A DNA stretch of 40,423 bases from Terriglobia bacterium (lineage in GTDB: Bacteria; Acidobacteriota; Terriglobia; Terriglobales; Acidobacteriaceae), in contig JAIQFA010000045.1 of assembly GCA_020073525.1 (NCBI GenBank), forward strand, positions 1 to 40,423. Reading direction: 5' to 3'. A program made the position numbers and the translations under genes. This document shows, piece after piece, positions 24,559 through 32,801 of this stretch (positions within the stretch are counted from its first letter, which is position 1; the number at the start of each line of letters is the position of its first letter). The notes under the pieces are model-generated. The model saw nothing but the letters and a program-made list of their open reading frames with translations, did not search any database and was not told where the DNA came from.

Positions 24559-25440
24559 TTAGTCGTCCCTTCCGGGGCGCAGGCCGGCATCCTGCCTGCG
24601 GGAGAGATGCGAACTGGGCGGCTCTTCTTCGACAAAACTTTCCTCCACCGGACTTGGCAGCGTAGGCGCCGGTGCGTAGCGGCGCAGCAGATTACTCAAG
24701 CGCTCGCGCAAACGCTCCACCGTCAGGTCTCGCTCAATGCTGCCCCCCACCGCCATGCTGATGGTGCCGGTCTCTTCAGAAATAATGACGGCGACCGCGT
24801 CGGTTTCTTCCGTGATGCCGATCCCCGCACGATGGCGCGTACCTAGTTGCGTCGACAGCACCGGGTTCATCGACAGGGGCAGGAAACAAGCAGCGGCCGC
24901 GATGCGGTCGCGCTGCACAATCACGGCGCCATCATGCAAGGGCGCACTGGGGCGAAACACAGTGGCCAGGAGATCGTACGATAGCCTAGCATCGAGGGCC
25001 ACCCCGCTTTCAATGTAGGTGCGCAGCCCAATCTCACGCTCGATCACGATGAGCGCGCCTGTCTGGTTCTGCGAAAAAAGATTGGCCGCCAGAACGATGT
25101 CGTCGTAAACGTCGGCCACCGAACTGGATGACCGCATTAGCGAAATGCGGCTCCCGAGGTTGGCCAAGGCGTGCCGAATTTCCGACTGGAAGACGACGAT
25201 CAGCGCGAAAACAACGTAGGGCAGCAGGGTGCTGAGCAGCCAGTTCAGGGTCCGCAGCTCGCCGAGCCGCGCAAAATAAAAAGCCAAGCCAAGGGCCGCC
25301 ACTCCGACCAGCATCGGCGCCGCGCGCGTGCCCCGCACCAGCGAGAGAAACTGGTAGATCAGGAACGCGACCAAGACGATGTCCAGAATCGAGATGACCG
25401 AGATCGTCGAGATGTGCGACCAAGCCTGCGCAGGCGTCAC
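24559..25440 (-). CDS. cdaA: Diadenylate cyclase CdaA
   Basis: CdaA makes the essential signal c-di-AMP from two ATP. The 293-residue product has three transmembrane helices within the first 90 residues and a DisA_N cyclase domain with the motifs LHDGAV (DGA about 170-172) and GTRHRAG (RHR about 202-204). The C-terminal tail SSHLSRRQDAGLRPGRDD lies outside the cyclase domain and is encoded by a palindromic repeat (24578-24600), so it is probably repeat-derived. I prefer GTG at 25440, preceded by GAGGG, to a TTG 27 bases upstream with no ribosome site. It begins the conserved cdaA-cdaR-glmM operon, 62 bases after xseA. Confidence 0.96.
   Translation of the reverse strand: MTPAQAWSHISTISVISILDIVLVAFLIYQFLSLVRGTRAAPMLVGVAALGLAFYFARLGELRTLNWLLSTLLPYVVFALIVVFQSEIRHALANLGSRISLMRSSSSVADVYDDIVLAANLFSQNQTGALIVIEREIGLRTYIESGVALDARLSYDLLATVFRPSAPLHDGAVIVQRDRIAAAACFLPLSMNPVLSTQLGTRHRAGIGITEETDAVAVIISEETGTISMAVGGSIERDLTVERLRERLSNLLRRYAPAPTLPSPVEESFVEEEPPSSHLSRRQDAGLRPGRDD
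24578..24600. repeat. Palindrome forming the end of cdaA
   Basis: CGCAGGC (24578-24584) and GCCTGCG (24594-24600) form a 7-bp stem with a 9-base loop CGGCATCCT, located in the last codons of cdaA. The peptide it encodes (RRQDAGLRPG) is unrelated to the cyclase fold. Confidence 0.65.
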
Positions 25441-25502
25441 GCCACCCTCACGTCGATATTGTGTCAAAAGCTGAGTTGGCCTTCATTCTAATGCAGCCCG
25501 CC

Positions 25503-26897
25503 TTATTGCGGCTCGCTGCTCCCGGTCGCGGTCACGCGAGCGCGAACCTGCCCCCGAGCCAGCCGGGCCGACAACTCATCCCCGGGTTCGAGTCGCGCTG
25601 CGTCTTTCACCAACTGGCCTTTCGCGTCGAAGACCAACGCGTATCCGCGATTCAGGATCGCCACCGGCGAAAGCGCCTCCAGGCTTGCGGTCTGGCGATC
25701 CAGCGTCCCGCGGCTCTCGAGCAACCGCGTGTGCATGACTGCGGCCAGATTCGCGACCTGTGCCTCTAGTTGCTGGCGTATACCAGCCATGCGGCGCCGG
25801 GCATCATAGTGACGAACAGCCGCAGCAACGGTCTCGCAACGGCGATGGCATCGCTCCAGAAGTTGCCGCTCCGCTTTCTCCAACCGGAAGCGCTGTTCAT
25901 CCAACTTCTGCTGGCGACGGTGGATGCCGTCCATGATGCGCGCAAACGCTCCGTGCTGCGCGCGCTCGGTCAAATCCTGACGCGCCATGAGCAGACGGTA
26001 GCGCAACGCGCGTACCAAGCGGCGCGACAAATCGTCAGCCTGCGCTTCGATCTCCTGTCGCGACCGGATTACAAGTTCCGCCGCCGCGGACGGCGTGGGC
26101 GCCCGCAGATCGGCGACAAAATCGACGATGGTGAAATCTGTCTCGTGCCCGATCGCCGAGATCACAGGGATCTTCGAATCCGCAACGGCTCGCGCCAGCC
26201 CCTCATGATTGAAACAGGACAGGTCTTCAACGGAGCCTCCACCGCGAGCAATAATGATGACCTCGACCGCGCCGCTGCGGCGCATGTCTTGCTGGAAATA
26301 TCGAAGGCCGGCCATCACCTCGCCCGGCGCCGAGTCTCCCTGCACCTGCGCGGGATAGATCAGGATGTTCGCCGAGTGATGCCTTCGCGCCAGAATGTTC
26401 AGGATGTCGCGCAGCGCCGCGCCCTGTGGTGAAGTGATGATGCCAATTCTTAGCGGCAAGGGCGGGATCGGCTTCTTTCGTGACGCCTCGAACAATCCTT
26501 CCGCCTGCAGTCTCGCCTTCAATTGTTCGAACGCCAACTGCAGAGCACCCGCGCCCTTGGGCTCCATGAATTCAGCGGAGATTTGCAGTTCTCCGCGATC
26601 TTCATAGATGGTGATGCGCCCGCGGACCGTGACGTGCAAGCCATTTTCCGGACGAAAACGCAGCAGCTTCGCCGACGAGCGGAACATCACCACACGAATC
26701 TGCGCGCTCTCTTCCTTCAGGGTGAAATACAAGTGGCCGGAATCGGGGATGCGGAGATTGGAAATTTCTCCTTCCACCCAGCAATCCGAATACTCGCGCT
26801 CGATGTGCGATCGAACGGCGGAGACCAACGCCCGCACCGTCCAGACGCGCCGCTCCGGAGGACGAAATTGGAATCCGAGTTGGTCCGACGTCTCCAT
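25503..26897 (-). CDS. xseA: Exodeoxyribonuclease VII large subunit
   Basis: Exonuclease VII degrades single-stranded DNA to oligonucleotides. The about 464-residue product has the N-terminal OB fold (VWTVRALVSAVRSHIE, VEGEISN, GHLYFTLKEESAQIRVVMFR), then the catalytic region with TSPQGAALRD, ARGGGSVEDL, GHETDFTIVDFVADLRAPTPSAAAE, a long Arg/Gln-rich helical part and a C-terminal strand block (NRGYALVFDAKGQLV). The usual SLW after ARGGGSVEDL is SCF here. I chose ATG at 26897 over a TTG nine bases upstream; no strong ribosome site is visible for either. The small subunit gene xseB, often next to xseA, is not found nearby. A family A repeat lies upstream. Confidence 0.95.
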   Translation of the reverse strand: METSDQLGFQFRPPERRVWTVRALVSAVRSHIEREYSDCWVEGEISNLRIPDSGHLYFTLKEESAQIRVVMFRSSAKLLRFRPENGLHVTVRGRITIYEDRGELQISAEFMEPKGAGALQLAFEQLKARLQAEGLFEASRKKPIPPLPLRIGIITSPQGAALRDILNILARRHHSANILIYPAQVQGDSAPGEVMAGLRYFQQDMRRSGAVEVIIIARGGGSVEDLSCFNHEGLARAVADSKIPVISAIGHETDFTIVDFVADLRAPTPSAAAELVIRSRQEIEAQADDLSRRLVRALRYRLLMARQDLTERAQHGAFARIMDGIHRRQQKLDEQRFRLEKAERQLLERCHRRCETVAAAVRHYDARRRMAGIRQQLEAQVANLAAVMHTRLLESRGTLDRQTASLEALSPVAILNRGYALVFDAKGQLVKDAARLEPGDELSARLARGQVRARVTATGSSEPQ

Positions 26898-26950
26898 GAG
26901 GTTCAACTGTGAGACTCCAGTTTACCTTGCGGCAAAAACCTATTTTGTCT

Positions 26951-26975
26951 TCCTTCGCTTCGCTCAGGGTGACAA
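26951..26975 (-). repeat. Family A repeat, short solo copy
   Basis: On the minus strand it reads TTGTCACCCTGAGCGAAGCG then AAGGA. It keeps the outer ends of the full-length copies at 2651 and 3041 but lacks the hairpin core. It sits about 54 bases upstream of the xseA start. Confidence 0.75.
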
Positions 26976-27013
26976 TATGAATGGATGGCGCGGACGTGGA
27001 GGACAAAACGCTA

Positions 27014-27235
27014 TCACTTCAGCCGCCCAATCAGAAAAATAATGATGGAAAGCACAACACTAATCAGGATGGAAGTCGCGAGCGGAAAATAAAAAGTCGT
27101 GTTCTTGCCGCGATACAGGATGTCCCCTGGCAGCCGCCCAATAGGTAAGCTCGTCCGGCCGAGCAGCATGACGATGCCCCCGATGACCACAAGGGCCACG
27201 CCGAGAATCAGCAGCATCCGTCCTATGTCCACCAT
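27014..27235 (-). CDS. DUF2905-family small membrane protein
   Basis: A 73-residue protein with two hydrophobic helices (MLLILGVALVVIGGIVMLL and ILISVVLSIIIFLIG) and the diagnostic loop IGRLPGDILYRGKNTTFYFPLATSI between them, which marks the DUF2905 family. These small inner-membrane proteins are widespread and of unknown function. It starts at an ATG with no clear ribosome site and lies upstream of xseA on the same strand with about 115 bases between. Confidence 0.92.
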   Translation of the reverse strand: MVDIGRMLLILGVALVVIGGIVMLLGRTSLPIGRLPGDILYRGKNTTFYFPLATSILISVVLSIIIFLIGRLK

Positions 27236-27454
27236 GCTTCGAGTTTAACTCCGACCAGTGCGCCCTGAGTTCGAACCTGTTTTGTGAAAGACCGTTTCCG
27301 ACGGTCGGCGTAAACCTGCATCTGGCCTATACTGCTTTCGCAATGGCAGAGACGAGCGATCAAGCTGTAGTTTGGATCGGGGTTGCAGGGGTGGTACCTT
27401 GAAACGGCTGCGAGTTGCTATCAGCTGGTGAGGGGGCCTTTGTCAACTTTCTGA

Positions 27455-27667
27455 CTGGCGAGAAGCGAAGCAGAGTATCGTGCAAAAGTGGTTGGAGCCC
27501 TAGGTTATTATCGCCTCGAGTTGCTGGAATTCGAAGATGTGCCCGCCTTGTCGGAGTCCGATAGGCCATCCGAAGATATTCTCGCAATCGCAGCAGAGTT
27601 GGAGCTAAATTACAACCCGAGACACGTCAGATATGCAACGTTTCACATTTTTCCCCGAGTAATGTAA
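27455..27667 (+). other. Open stretch in a gene-poor gap, possible gene remnant
   Basis: The gap 27236-27689 has no clear gene. A 71-codon open stretch from 27455 to the TAA at 27665-27667 reads LARSEAEYRAKVVGALGYYR and ends RYATFHIFPRVM. A TGA directly precedes it; the only internal start is GTG at 27488 with no ribosome site. Upstream, at 27343, an ATG reads MAETSDQAVVWIGVAGVV before a stop in another frame. This could be a decayed gene with frameshifts or a chance frame. I do not recognise it. Confidence 0.25.
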
Positions 27668-27689
27668 GACTCCGCGGCAAACGCTAACG

Positions 27690-28214
27690 ATGAATATTCT
27701 TCAAACCCCGCGTCTCCTGCTGCGTGAGTTCACGCCCGAAGACGCCGACGCCCTAGCTTTGGTCCTCTCCGATCCGGAAACCATGCGCTATTATCCCTCC
27801 CCCTTTGATCGCGCCGGCGTCGAGCAATGGATTGAACGCAACCGGCGACGTTACCGCGACGACGGGGTCGGGCTCTGGGCAATGGAGTTGACGAAGACCG
27901 GTGAGATGATCGGCGATTGCGGCGTCATCGTGCAGCAGGTCGAAGGCGAGCGCCTGTACGAAATCGGATACCACTTGCGGCGCGACTTCTGGGGGCAAGG
28001 CCTTGCCACCGAGGCCGCCATCGCCTGCCGCGACTGGGCCTTCGCGCACCTGAAAACGGATCGCTTGATTTCGCTGATTCGCCCTGAGAATCTGCCTTCC
28101 CGTCGCGTCGCCGAACGCAACGGGATGAGCGTCTGGAAAGAAGTGAACTGGCGGGAGCTGCCGCACTGTGTTTATTCCATCGAGAGAGGGAGATTACTTG
28201 CCTCGACGCCGTGA
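27690..28214 (+). CDS. GNAT acetyltransferase, RimJ/RimL-like
   Basis: A 174-residue GNAT-fold protein. It begins with LQTPRLLLREFTPEDADAL, typical of the RimJ/RimL-type (Acetyltransf_3) group, and has the acetyl-CoA binding segment RRDFWGQGLATEAA, corresponding to the Q/RxxGxG/A motif, then LISLIRPENLPSRRVAERNGM, the usual C-terminal NxxS-x3-EKxGF-like block. Members acetylate amino groups of proteins or small molecules; the acceptor here is unknown. It converges with the TPR gene at 28278, and a short family A repeat lies between the two stop codons. Confidence 0.92.
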   Translation: MNILQTPRLLLREFTPEDADALALVLSDPETMRYYPSPFDRAGVEQWIERNRRRYRDDGVGLWAMELTKTGEMIGDCGVIVQQVEGERLYEIGYHLRRDFWGQGLATEAAIACRDWAFAHLKTDRLISLIRPENLPSRRVAERNGMSVWKEVNWRELPHCVYSIERGRLLASTP

Positions 28215-28238
28215 CCAGTTTCGTTCGCGGCAAAAGCA

Positions 28239-28266
28239 GGTCCTTCGCTTCGCTCAGGATGACAAG
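28239..28266 (-). repeat. Family A repeat, short solo copy between convergent genes
   Basis: On the minus strand it reads CTTGTCATCCTGAGCGAAGC then GAAGGACC, the ends of the full-length copies without the hairpin core. It lies in the 63-base space between the stop codons of the convergent GNAT and TPR genes. Confidence 0.8.
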
Positions 28267-28277
28267 TTTTGGGTTAG

Positions 28278-30023
28278 CTACACCAGATCTTCCACTTTTA
28301 ACTTTTCTGGTCCGCCTTTCCATGCTTTGCGAAACTCCTGCTCTACGAACCAGGCATCGGAACTTCGATCCTGCGCTTTTAACGCCTGATGCAGACCGAA
28401 CAACGAGCGCGGATTCCGGGGGGTCTTCGCCAGATCGTCGCGGAAGACCTGCTCCGCTCCCTTGGCATCGCCACTCATGAGCAGCACTCCGCCGAGCGAC
28501 TCACGCACCGGGAAGAACCAATCCTGAGGTTCGTCGTACTTCAGCGTATCCTGCACGGCAACTGCTTCGCGGAGCATAGCCACAGCCGCAGCGTTATCTT
28601 TCTTCGCCAGCGCCACCTGCGCCCCTAGAACATTCTCGGCGATCTTTAGAATGTCCTTGGTCTTGTTGTTAATCGGCATCTGAAAAATCACATCCGGAGG
28701 CGTGGCTTTTTCGGCATCGGCCACGATCTTGTATTCCGCTTCCGCTTCGCTGATCTTGCCTTTTCCGGCCAGCGCCATCCCGCGCGCAAAGTGCCAGAAT
28801 CCAGTCGTAGTTTTCATCTCAGCATCGGGCGCCTTCATGGCCAGAATTGCGTCCCACTTGTGGAAGCGCACGTCCACAGCCATCGGGATGGTCATGAAGC
28901 CTTCGAGCGGCGGCATGTCTTTTACCGACGGTCCGACATGGGATGCGAGCATCTCCGCCGCCTTGTGCGCTTCCGCATAGTCACCCGTCATTGCCGAACA
29001 CATCGCGATGAAGTGCAGATTGTGGCTGTAGTACATCATCGGGTAAATGCCCTGCACACCGCTGTTCTTGATATAGGCTCGATCGGCCGCCGCCGCTTCC
29101 TGGTTGGTTTTCACCGCCGCCGCATAATCTCCCGTGCGGATATAAACGTGCGCCGGCATGTGCACGATGTGTCCCGCAGCCGGGGCCAGCGCTGCCAGGC
29201 GGTTCGCCCCGGCCAAAGCCCGCTCCGGAGAATTCGACGCTTCGACGGCGTGAATGTAGTAGTGGAGCGCACCCAGATGGTTGGGATCGCGTTTAATCAC
29301 CGATTCCAGGGTTGCGACGATCTCTTCCGTCCCCGCCTCGGGCGTTCCGTCCTGATGCCACAAACCCCACGGATGGAGGTTCATCCCCGATTCCGCAAAC
29401 AGCGTCGCGGCATCGAGATCGTCGGGATATTTCTTCACTACCTCCCGCATCGCATCGCGATAATCTTCCGCGGCTTTGCGCAGATCAGACTTCGGATCTG
29501 CAGGAAAGCGTTTCGCCATCGCGAAAATGTAGCCGCGTTCGACGCCGGAGGCGTTGCCACTCAGATCCACAGCCTTCTGAATCGCATCGTGCGCCTGCTT
29601 GAAGCGGTCTTCGCTTGCAGGATCGTTGTAGTTCGGTCCCACCGCCTCGGCAATTCCCCAGTAAGCGATCGCCAGCTTTGGATCGAGTTCCGCGGCTTTC
29701 TGAAACGAGCGCGCGGCCTCGTCGTGGTTGAAGGCATAAATCAGCCGCAGTCCCTGATCGAAAAATCCCTGCGCTTCTGCATTCTTCGTTGAAACCGGAT
29801 GGTGCAAATCGCCCAAGCCGGTCATCATCGTGGCCGGCTTCGTTGTGCCCATGGCGTGATCCTGAGCAGCGGTACCGATCGCGAGACCAAGGATGATCGC
29901 GACTAAAACAGGTTTCAAAGTTTCAAGGTTGCAAGGTTTCAAAGTAAATCCGCTTTTCCCTTGAAACTCTGAAACCTTGAAACTTTGAAACTTGGTGTCT
30001 AATGCAACCGTCAGCAGTTTCAT
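28278..30023 (-). CDS. Exported TPR protein with repeat-interrupted signal peptide
   Basis: A 581-residue tetratricopeptide-type protein. TPR-like helical pairs occur throughout, for example NHDEAARSFQKAAELDPKLAIAYWGIAEA (about 95-125) and GDAKGAEQVFRDDLAKTPRNPRSLFGLHQAL near the C-terminus. The N-terminus is strange: MKLLTVAL is followed by about 30 polar residues (TKFQSFKVSEFQGKSGFTLK onward) before the hydrophobic run VLVAIILGLAIGTAAQ. The intervening residues are encoded by the GTTTCAA repeat at 29911-29995, which seems to have split a signal peptide in frame. The ATG at 30023 has a perfect AGGAGG 8 bases upstream, so translation really starts before the repeat. Whether export still works is an open question. 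Function unknown; TPR proteins mediate protein interactions. Confidence 0.9.
   Translation of the reverse strand: MKLLTVALDTKFQSFKVSEFQGKSGFTLKPCNLETLKPVLVAIILGLAIGTAAQDHAMGTTKPATMMTGLGDLHHPVSTKNAEAQGFFDQGLRLIYAFNHDEAARSFQKAAELDPKLAIAYWGIAEAVGPNYNDPASEDRFKQAHDAIQKAVDLSGNASGVERGYIFAMAKRFPADPKSDLRKAAEDYRDAMREVVKKYPDDLDAATLFAESGMNLHPWGLWHQDGTPEAGTEEIVATLESVIKRDPNHLGALHYYIHAVEASNSPERALAGANRLAALAPAAGHIVHMPAHVYIRTGDYAAAVKTNQEAAAADRAYIKNSGVQGIYPMMYYSHNLHFIAMCSAMTGDYAEAHKAAEMLASHVGPSVKDMPPLEGFMTIPMAVDVRFHKWDAILAMKAPDAEMKTTTGFWHFARGMALAGKGKISEAEAEYKIVADAEKATPPDVIFQMPINNKTKDILKIAENVLGAQVALAKKDNAAAVAMLREAVAVQDTLKYDEPQDWFFPVRESLGGVLLMSGDAKGAEQVFRDDLAKTPRNPRSLFGLHQALKAQDRSSDAWFVEQEFRKAWKGGPEKLKVEDLV
29911..29995. 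repeat. GTTTCAA tandem repeats in inverted arms inside the TPR gene
   Basis: GGTTTCAAAGTTTCAAGGTT and further units (29911-29944) face an inverted set, CCTTGAAACTCTGAAACCTT and on (29959-29995), with about 14 bases between. The arms can fold into a long imperfect hairpin. The element lies in frame in the signal peptide coding region. Confidence 0.85.
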
Positions 30024-30179
30024 ACAGACCCCCTCCTGAAGTGAAACAAACGGACTTCAATTGTGATTAAAACGGACGCCCCAACAGCTTTGCGCGCTAG
30101 CTTAGTGCAGACTGGCCGCGGACGCAACCGCCTGCTAACCTATTTTCATCCGAGGAGGCTGGCACGCCTTAAAACCACC

Positions 30180-30665
30180 ATGTCCAAAAAAACTGCCGCG
30201 CCTTTTGTTCTCTCCGAAGCTCTGCTTTCGGCCTTTGATACGAACGACCGCATCAATCAGTACCTTCTGGATCATCTGCCCGCCGAAGCCTGGCGCGCCG
30301 AGCCTCCTGGGAAGAAGGGTCGCGAAATCGCTGCCGTGGTTTCGCACATGCATAACGTCCGGGTCATGTGGTTGAAGGCCGTAAAGGGCAAGATTCCCGC
30401 GCAACTCGACCGGTTTACCGTCACGCCCGCGCAGGCGAAAAAGGCGCTGGAGTTGAGCCGAGCTGCGCTTCGGGAAGTTCTCCAGTCATCCCTCGAAGGC
30501 GATGGGCGCATCAAAGGATTTCGGCCGGATGTGGCTGGATTTTTCGGTTATCTGATCGCGCACGACGCCCACCACCGCGGACAGATCACCATGCTGGCTC
30601 GCCAAGCCGGACACGCGATCCCACAGAAGGCCATGTTCGGCATGTGGGAGTGGGGCGTACGGTAA
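30180..30665 (+). CDS. DinB-family metal-binding protein
   Basis: A 161-residue four-helix protein of the DinB/YfiT-like group: VVSHMHNVRVMWLKAVKG carries the first metal histidine, and AHDAHHRGQITMLARQAG the paired C-terminal histidines. Such proteins bind a divalent metal; many are thiol-dependent transferases and others are uncharacterised, so the substrate is unknown. I chose the ATG at 30180 (MSKKTAAPFVL), because the upstream extension has no conserved features. GAGGAGG lies further upstream at 30152-30158, too far for normal use. It diverges from the TPR gene and is followed by the lipid kinase gene. Confidence 0.88.
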   Translation: MSKKTAAPFVLSEALLSAFDTNDRINQYLLDHLPAEAWRAEPPGKKGREIAAVVSHMHNVRVMWLKAVKGKIPAQLDRFTVTPAQAKKALELSRAALREVLQSSLEGDGRIKGFRPDVAGFFGYLIAHDAHHRGQITMLARQAGHAIPQKAMFGMWEWGVR

Positions 30666-30690
30666 ACTCAAAGCGGGGCCAATCGTACGC

Positions 30691-31638
30691 ATGCACAAAG
30701 CCACAATTTTGTTCAACCCCAATTCCGGCCGCCGAGGGCGAGACGCGGAACTGAATCATGCCATTGGCATCATCCAGTCGGCGGGCGTGCGCACCGAACT
30801 CACGGTTTGCCGCTCCAGCCGGGAGGCCACCGACAACGCCCGCTGCGCGGTAGCGGGTGGAAGTGACACAGTCTTTGCCTGCGGGGGCGACGGCACGATC
30901 CACGATGTGATTCAGGGATTAGCTGGTACGCCCGTGGCGCTTGCGATTCTTCCGTTCGGCACGGCCAATGCTCTCGCTCACGATCTCGGAATCCCGCTCC
31001 GCCCCGGCAGTGCAGCTCAAATCGCCGTCGGCGGCAAGGTTCGTCGCATCCCTCTCGGCCGAATTGAGTACGAGGATTTCAGCGGGAATTCTTCCGCCCG
31101 TTACTTCACCGTTGCTGCGGGAATCGGCGTGGACGCTCATCTCTTCTACAAACTGAGCGCACAACTCAAGAAGCGCTCAGGCATGACCGCCTATTACCTC
31201 AAAGCGTGGCAGTTGTGGGCGACGTACAACATGCGCCGCTTCGAAGTCGAATATAGCAATGGCAGCGGCCACCCTCAGCGCGCATCGCTGACGGAACTTT
31301 TGGCGGTGAGAATCCGCTTTTTCGGAAACATTCTGCGCGAACTGGTTCCCGGAGCCTCGCTCGACTGCAGCGACTTGCGCGCCGTAATGTGCCGCACCGC
31401 CAGCCGCAACGCCTACCTGCAATATGTGGCCGGCAGGCTGCTTGGCCGTCAATGGGATATCGACGGCATCGATCTGGTGAGTTGCCCGGAGGTCGTCTGC
31501 AAGTTACCCGAGAAAAGCGGCAATGATGGTACTAGCGAAGACCGTGTCTATGTCGAGGCCGACGGCGAACTACTAGGCCGCTTGCCGGCCCGCATGACCA
31601 TGCAACCCGACGCCCTCTCGTTAGTGGTCCCCGCATGA
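30691..31638 (+). CDS. Diacylglycerol/lipid kinase-family protein
   Basis: A 315-residue lipid kinase with the DAGK catalytic fold: FNPNSGRRGRDAEL at the N-terminus, nucleotide-binding GGDGT (FACGGDGTIHDV), PFGTANALAHDLG, and a C-terminal VEADGELLG that supplies catalytic residues. Close family members are YegS, BmrU and DgkB, which phosphorylate diacylglycerol or related lipids or sphingoid bases. The exact substrate is not clear. Its stop codon TGA abuts a family B repeat at 31639. It starts 25 bases after the DinB gene, so cotranscription is plausible. Confidence 0.92.
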   Translation: MHKATILFNPNSGRRGRDAELNHAIGIIQSAGVRTELTVCRSSREATDNARCAVAGGSDTVFACGGDGTIHDVIQGLAGTPVALAILPFGTANALAHDLGIPLRPGSAAQIAVGGKVRRIPLGRIEYEDFSGNSSARYFTVAAGIGVDAHLFYKLSAQLKKRSGMTAYYLKAWQLWATYNMRRFEVEYSNGSGHPQRASLTELLAVRIRFFGNILRELVPGASLDCSDLRAVMCRTASRNAYLQYVAGRLLGRQWDIDGIDLVSCPEVVCKLPEKSGNDGTSEDRVYVEADGELLGRLPARMTMQPDALSLVVPA

Positions 31639-31663
31639 GTAGAGACGGGGCTTGCCCCGTCTC
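31639..31663. repeat. Family B element, solo arm
   Basis: A single arm GTAGA-GACGGGGC-TT-GCCCCGTC-TC begins directly after the stop codon at 31636-31638. It is followed by TCGGCAGTGC, which also follows the copy at 15658. No T-tract follows. Confidence 0.85.
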
Positions 31664-31695
31664 GGCAGTGCACAAACTCTAGTCCAGGAGAGCCC

Positions 31696-32766
31696 TTGGA
31701 ACCCGTCACTCACTTCCTATTCGGTGCTGTCATGGGCCGAGCCGGACTGAACTGTAAGACCGCTCTGGCCACCGCCACGTTAACCTTGGCGGCCGAAGCC
31801 GGGGACCTCGATGTCTTCAGCCGATTCGGCGGCTCAGCTTTCGCTCTAAACCATCACCGCGGCTTTACTCATTCTTTCCTGGGTGTGCCGCTGGTGGCCG
31901 CGGTGGTCGTTGGATTCATCTATCTCATCTGGCGCCTGCGTGGCCACAAGACTCGCAATCCCAACCTCCCCCCCCGCTGGGGATTGCTCTTCGCCTACGC
32001 ATGTCTGGCTGGACTTAGCCACATTCTTCTGGACTTCACGACCGCCTACGGAGTGCGTCCCCTATGGCCGTTCTCTGAACGGTGGATTTCCTGGGACATC
32101 GTCTTCATCGTTGAACCCGTACTCCTGGTCGTGCTCGTGCTCGGCCTGGTTCTTCCAGTATTGTTTTCGCTCATCAATGAAGAAATCGGCGTCCGCAGTA
32201 AAGGCCCGTACGCCGCCCCAAAGGGAAGACTCGCCGCGACTCTGGCGCTGCTCGCGGTGTTCGCGTACTGGGGACTATGCGACTACGAGCATCGCCGCGC
32301 CCTGGCCGCCCTCCAGTCGCACAGTTATCGGGGAGCCGATCCACTCCGCGTTTCCGCCTACCCTTACATGACAAACCCGTTCCGCTGGCACGGAGTTACA
32401 GAAACCACAAACTTCTTCGCCACCATGAATGTCGATTCGTGGGCGCCCGAGGTCGATCCCGAAGCCCAAATGCAGATTCGTTACAAGCCCGAAGAAACTC
32501 CCGTCTCGCTAGCCGCCAAGCAGACCTATCTCGGACGCGTGTACCTGAGTTGGGCAGTGTATCCACTGATCGAAGTTGAAGAACTTGCGCACGATCCCGT
32601 CGAGAACGGCCGCGCCGCGTATGTAGTTCACTTCCGCGATCTCCGCTACCAGTATCCGGGACGCAATGCGCGCGCTGTGCTTGGCGCCACAGTGTTCCTG
32701 ACCCGCGATCTGCAAGTAGTGGAGGAACGCTTTGGAATGGGGAGAACCGCTACGAAAACTCGCTAA
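31696..32766 (+). CDS. YdjM/DUF457-type membrane hydrolase
   Basis: A 356-residue membrane protein beginning at TTG with AGGAG 6 bases upstream. The N-terminal half is the YdjM-like metal-dependent hydrolase pattern: EPVTHFLFGAVMGRAG, then NHHRGFTHSFLGVPL, and GLSHILLDF, three His-containing motifs at membrane edges, and WDIVFIVEPVLLVVL. Four or more helices are visible in the first 190 residues. The C-terminal 160 residues are soluble and polar, an extra domain relative to the E. coli protein, as in several acidobacterial homologues. The biochemical activity of the family is not established. It stands between the lipid kinase and the radical SAM gene. Confidence 0.88.
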   Translation: MEPVTHFLFGAVMGRAGLNCKTALATATLTLAAEAGDLDVFSRFGGSAFALNHHRGFTHSFLGVPLVAAVVVGFIYLIWRLRGHKTRNPNLPPRWGLLFAYACLAGLSHILLDFTTAYGVRPLWPFSERWISWDIVFIVEPVLLVVLVLGLVLPVLFSLINEEIGVRSKGPYAAPKGRLAATLALLAVFAYWGLCDYEHRRALAALQSHSYRGADPLRVSAYPYMTNPFRWHGVTETTNFFATMNVDSWAPEVDPEAQMQIRYKPEETPVSLAAKQTYLGRVYLSWAVYPLIEVEELAHDPVENGRAAYVVHFRDLRYQYPGRNARAVLGATVFLTRDLQVVEERFGMGRTATKTR

Positions 32767-32801
32767 CCGCGATCGGCCGCCCGCTCGTCAGTCCACGCTG
32801 G

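Noticed and set aside
28791..29792. Long open frame antisense to the TPR gene
   Set aside because: Codon-bias shadow; product rich in Arg and His, no motif or start signal.
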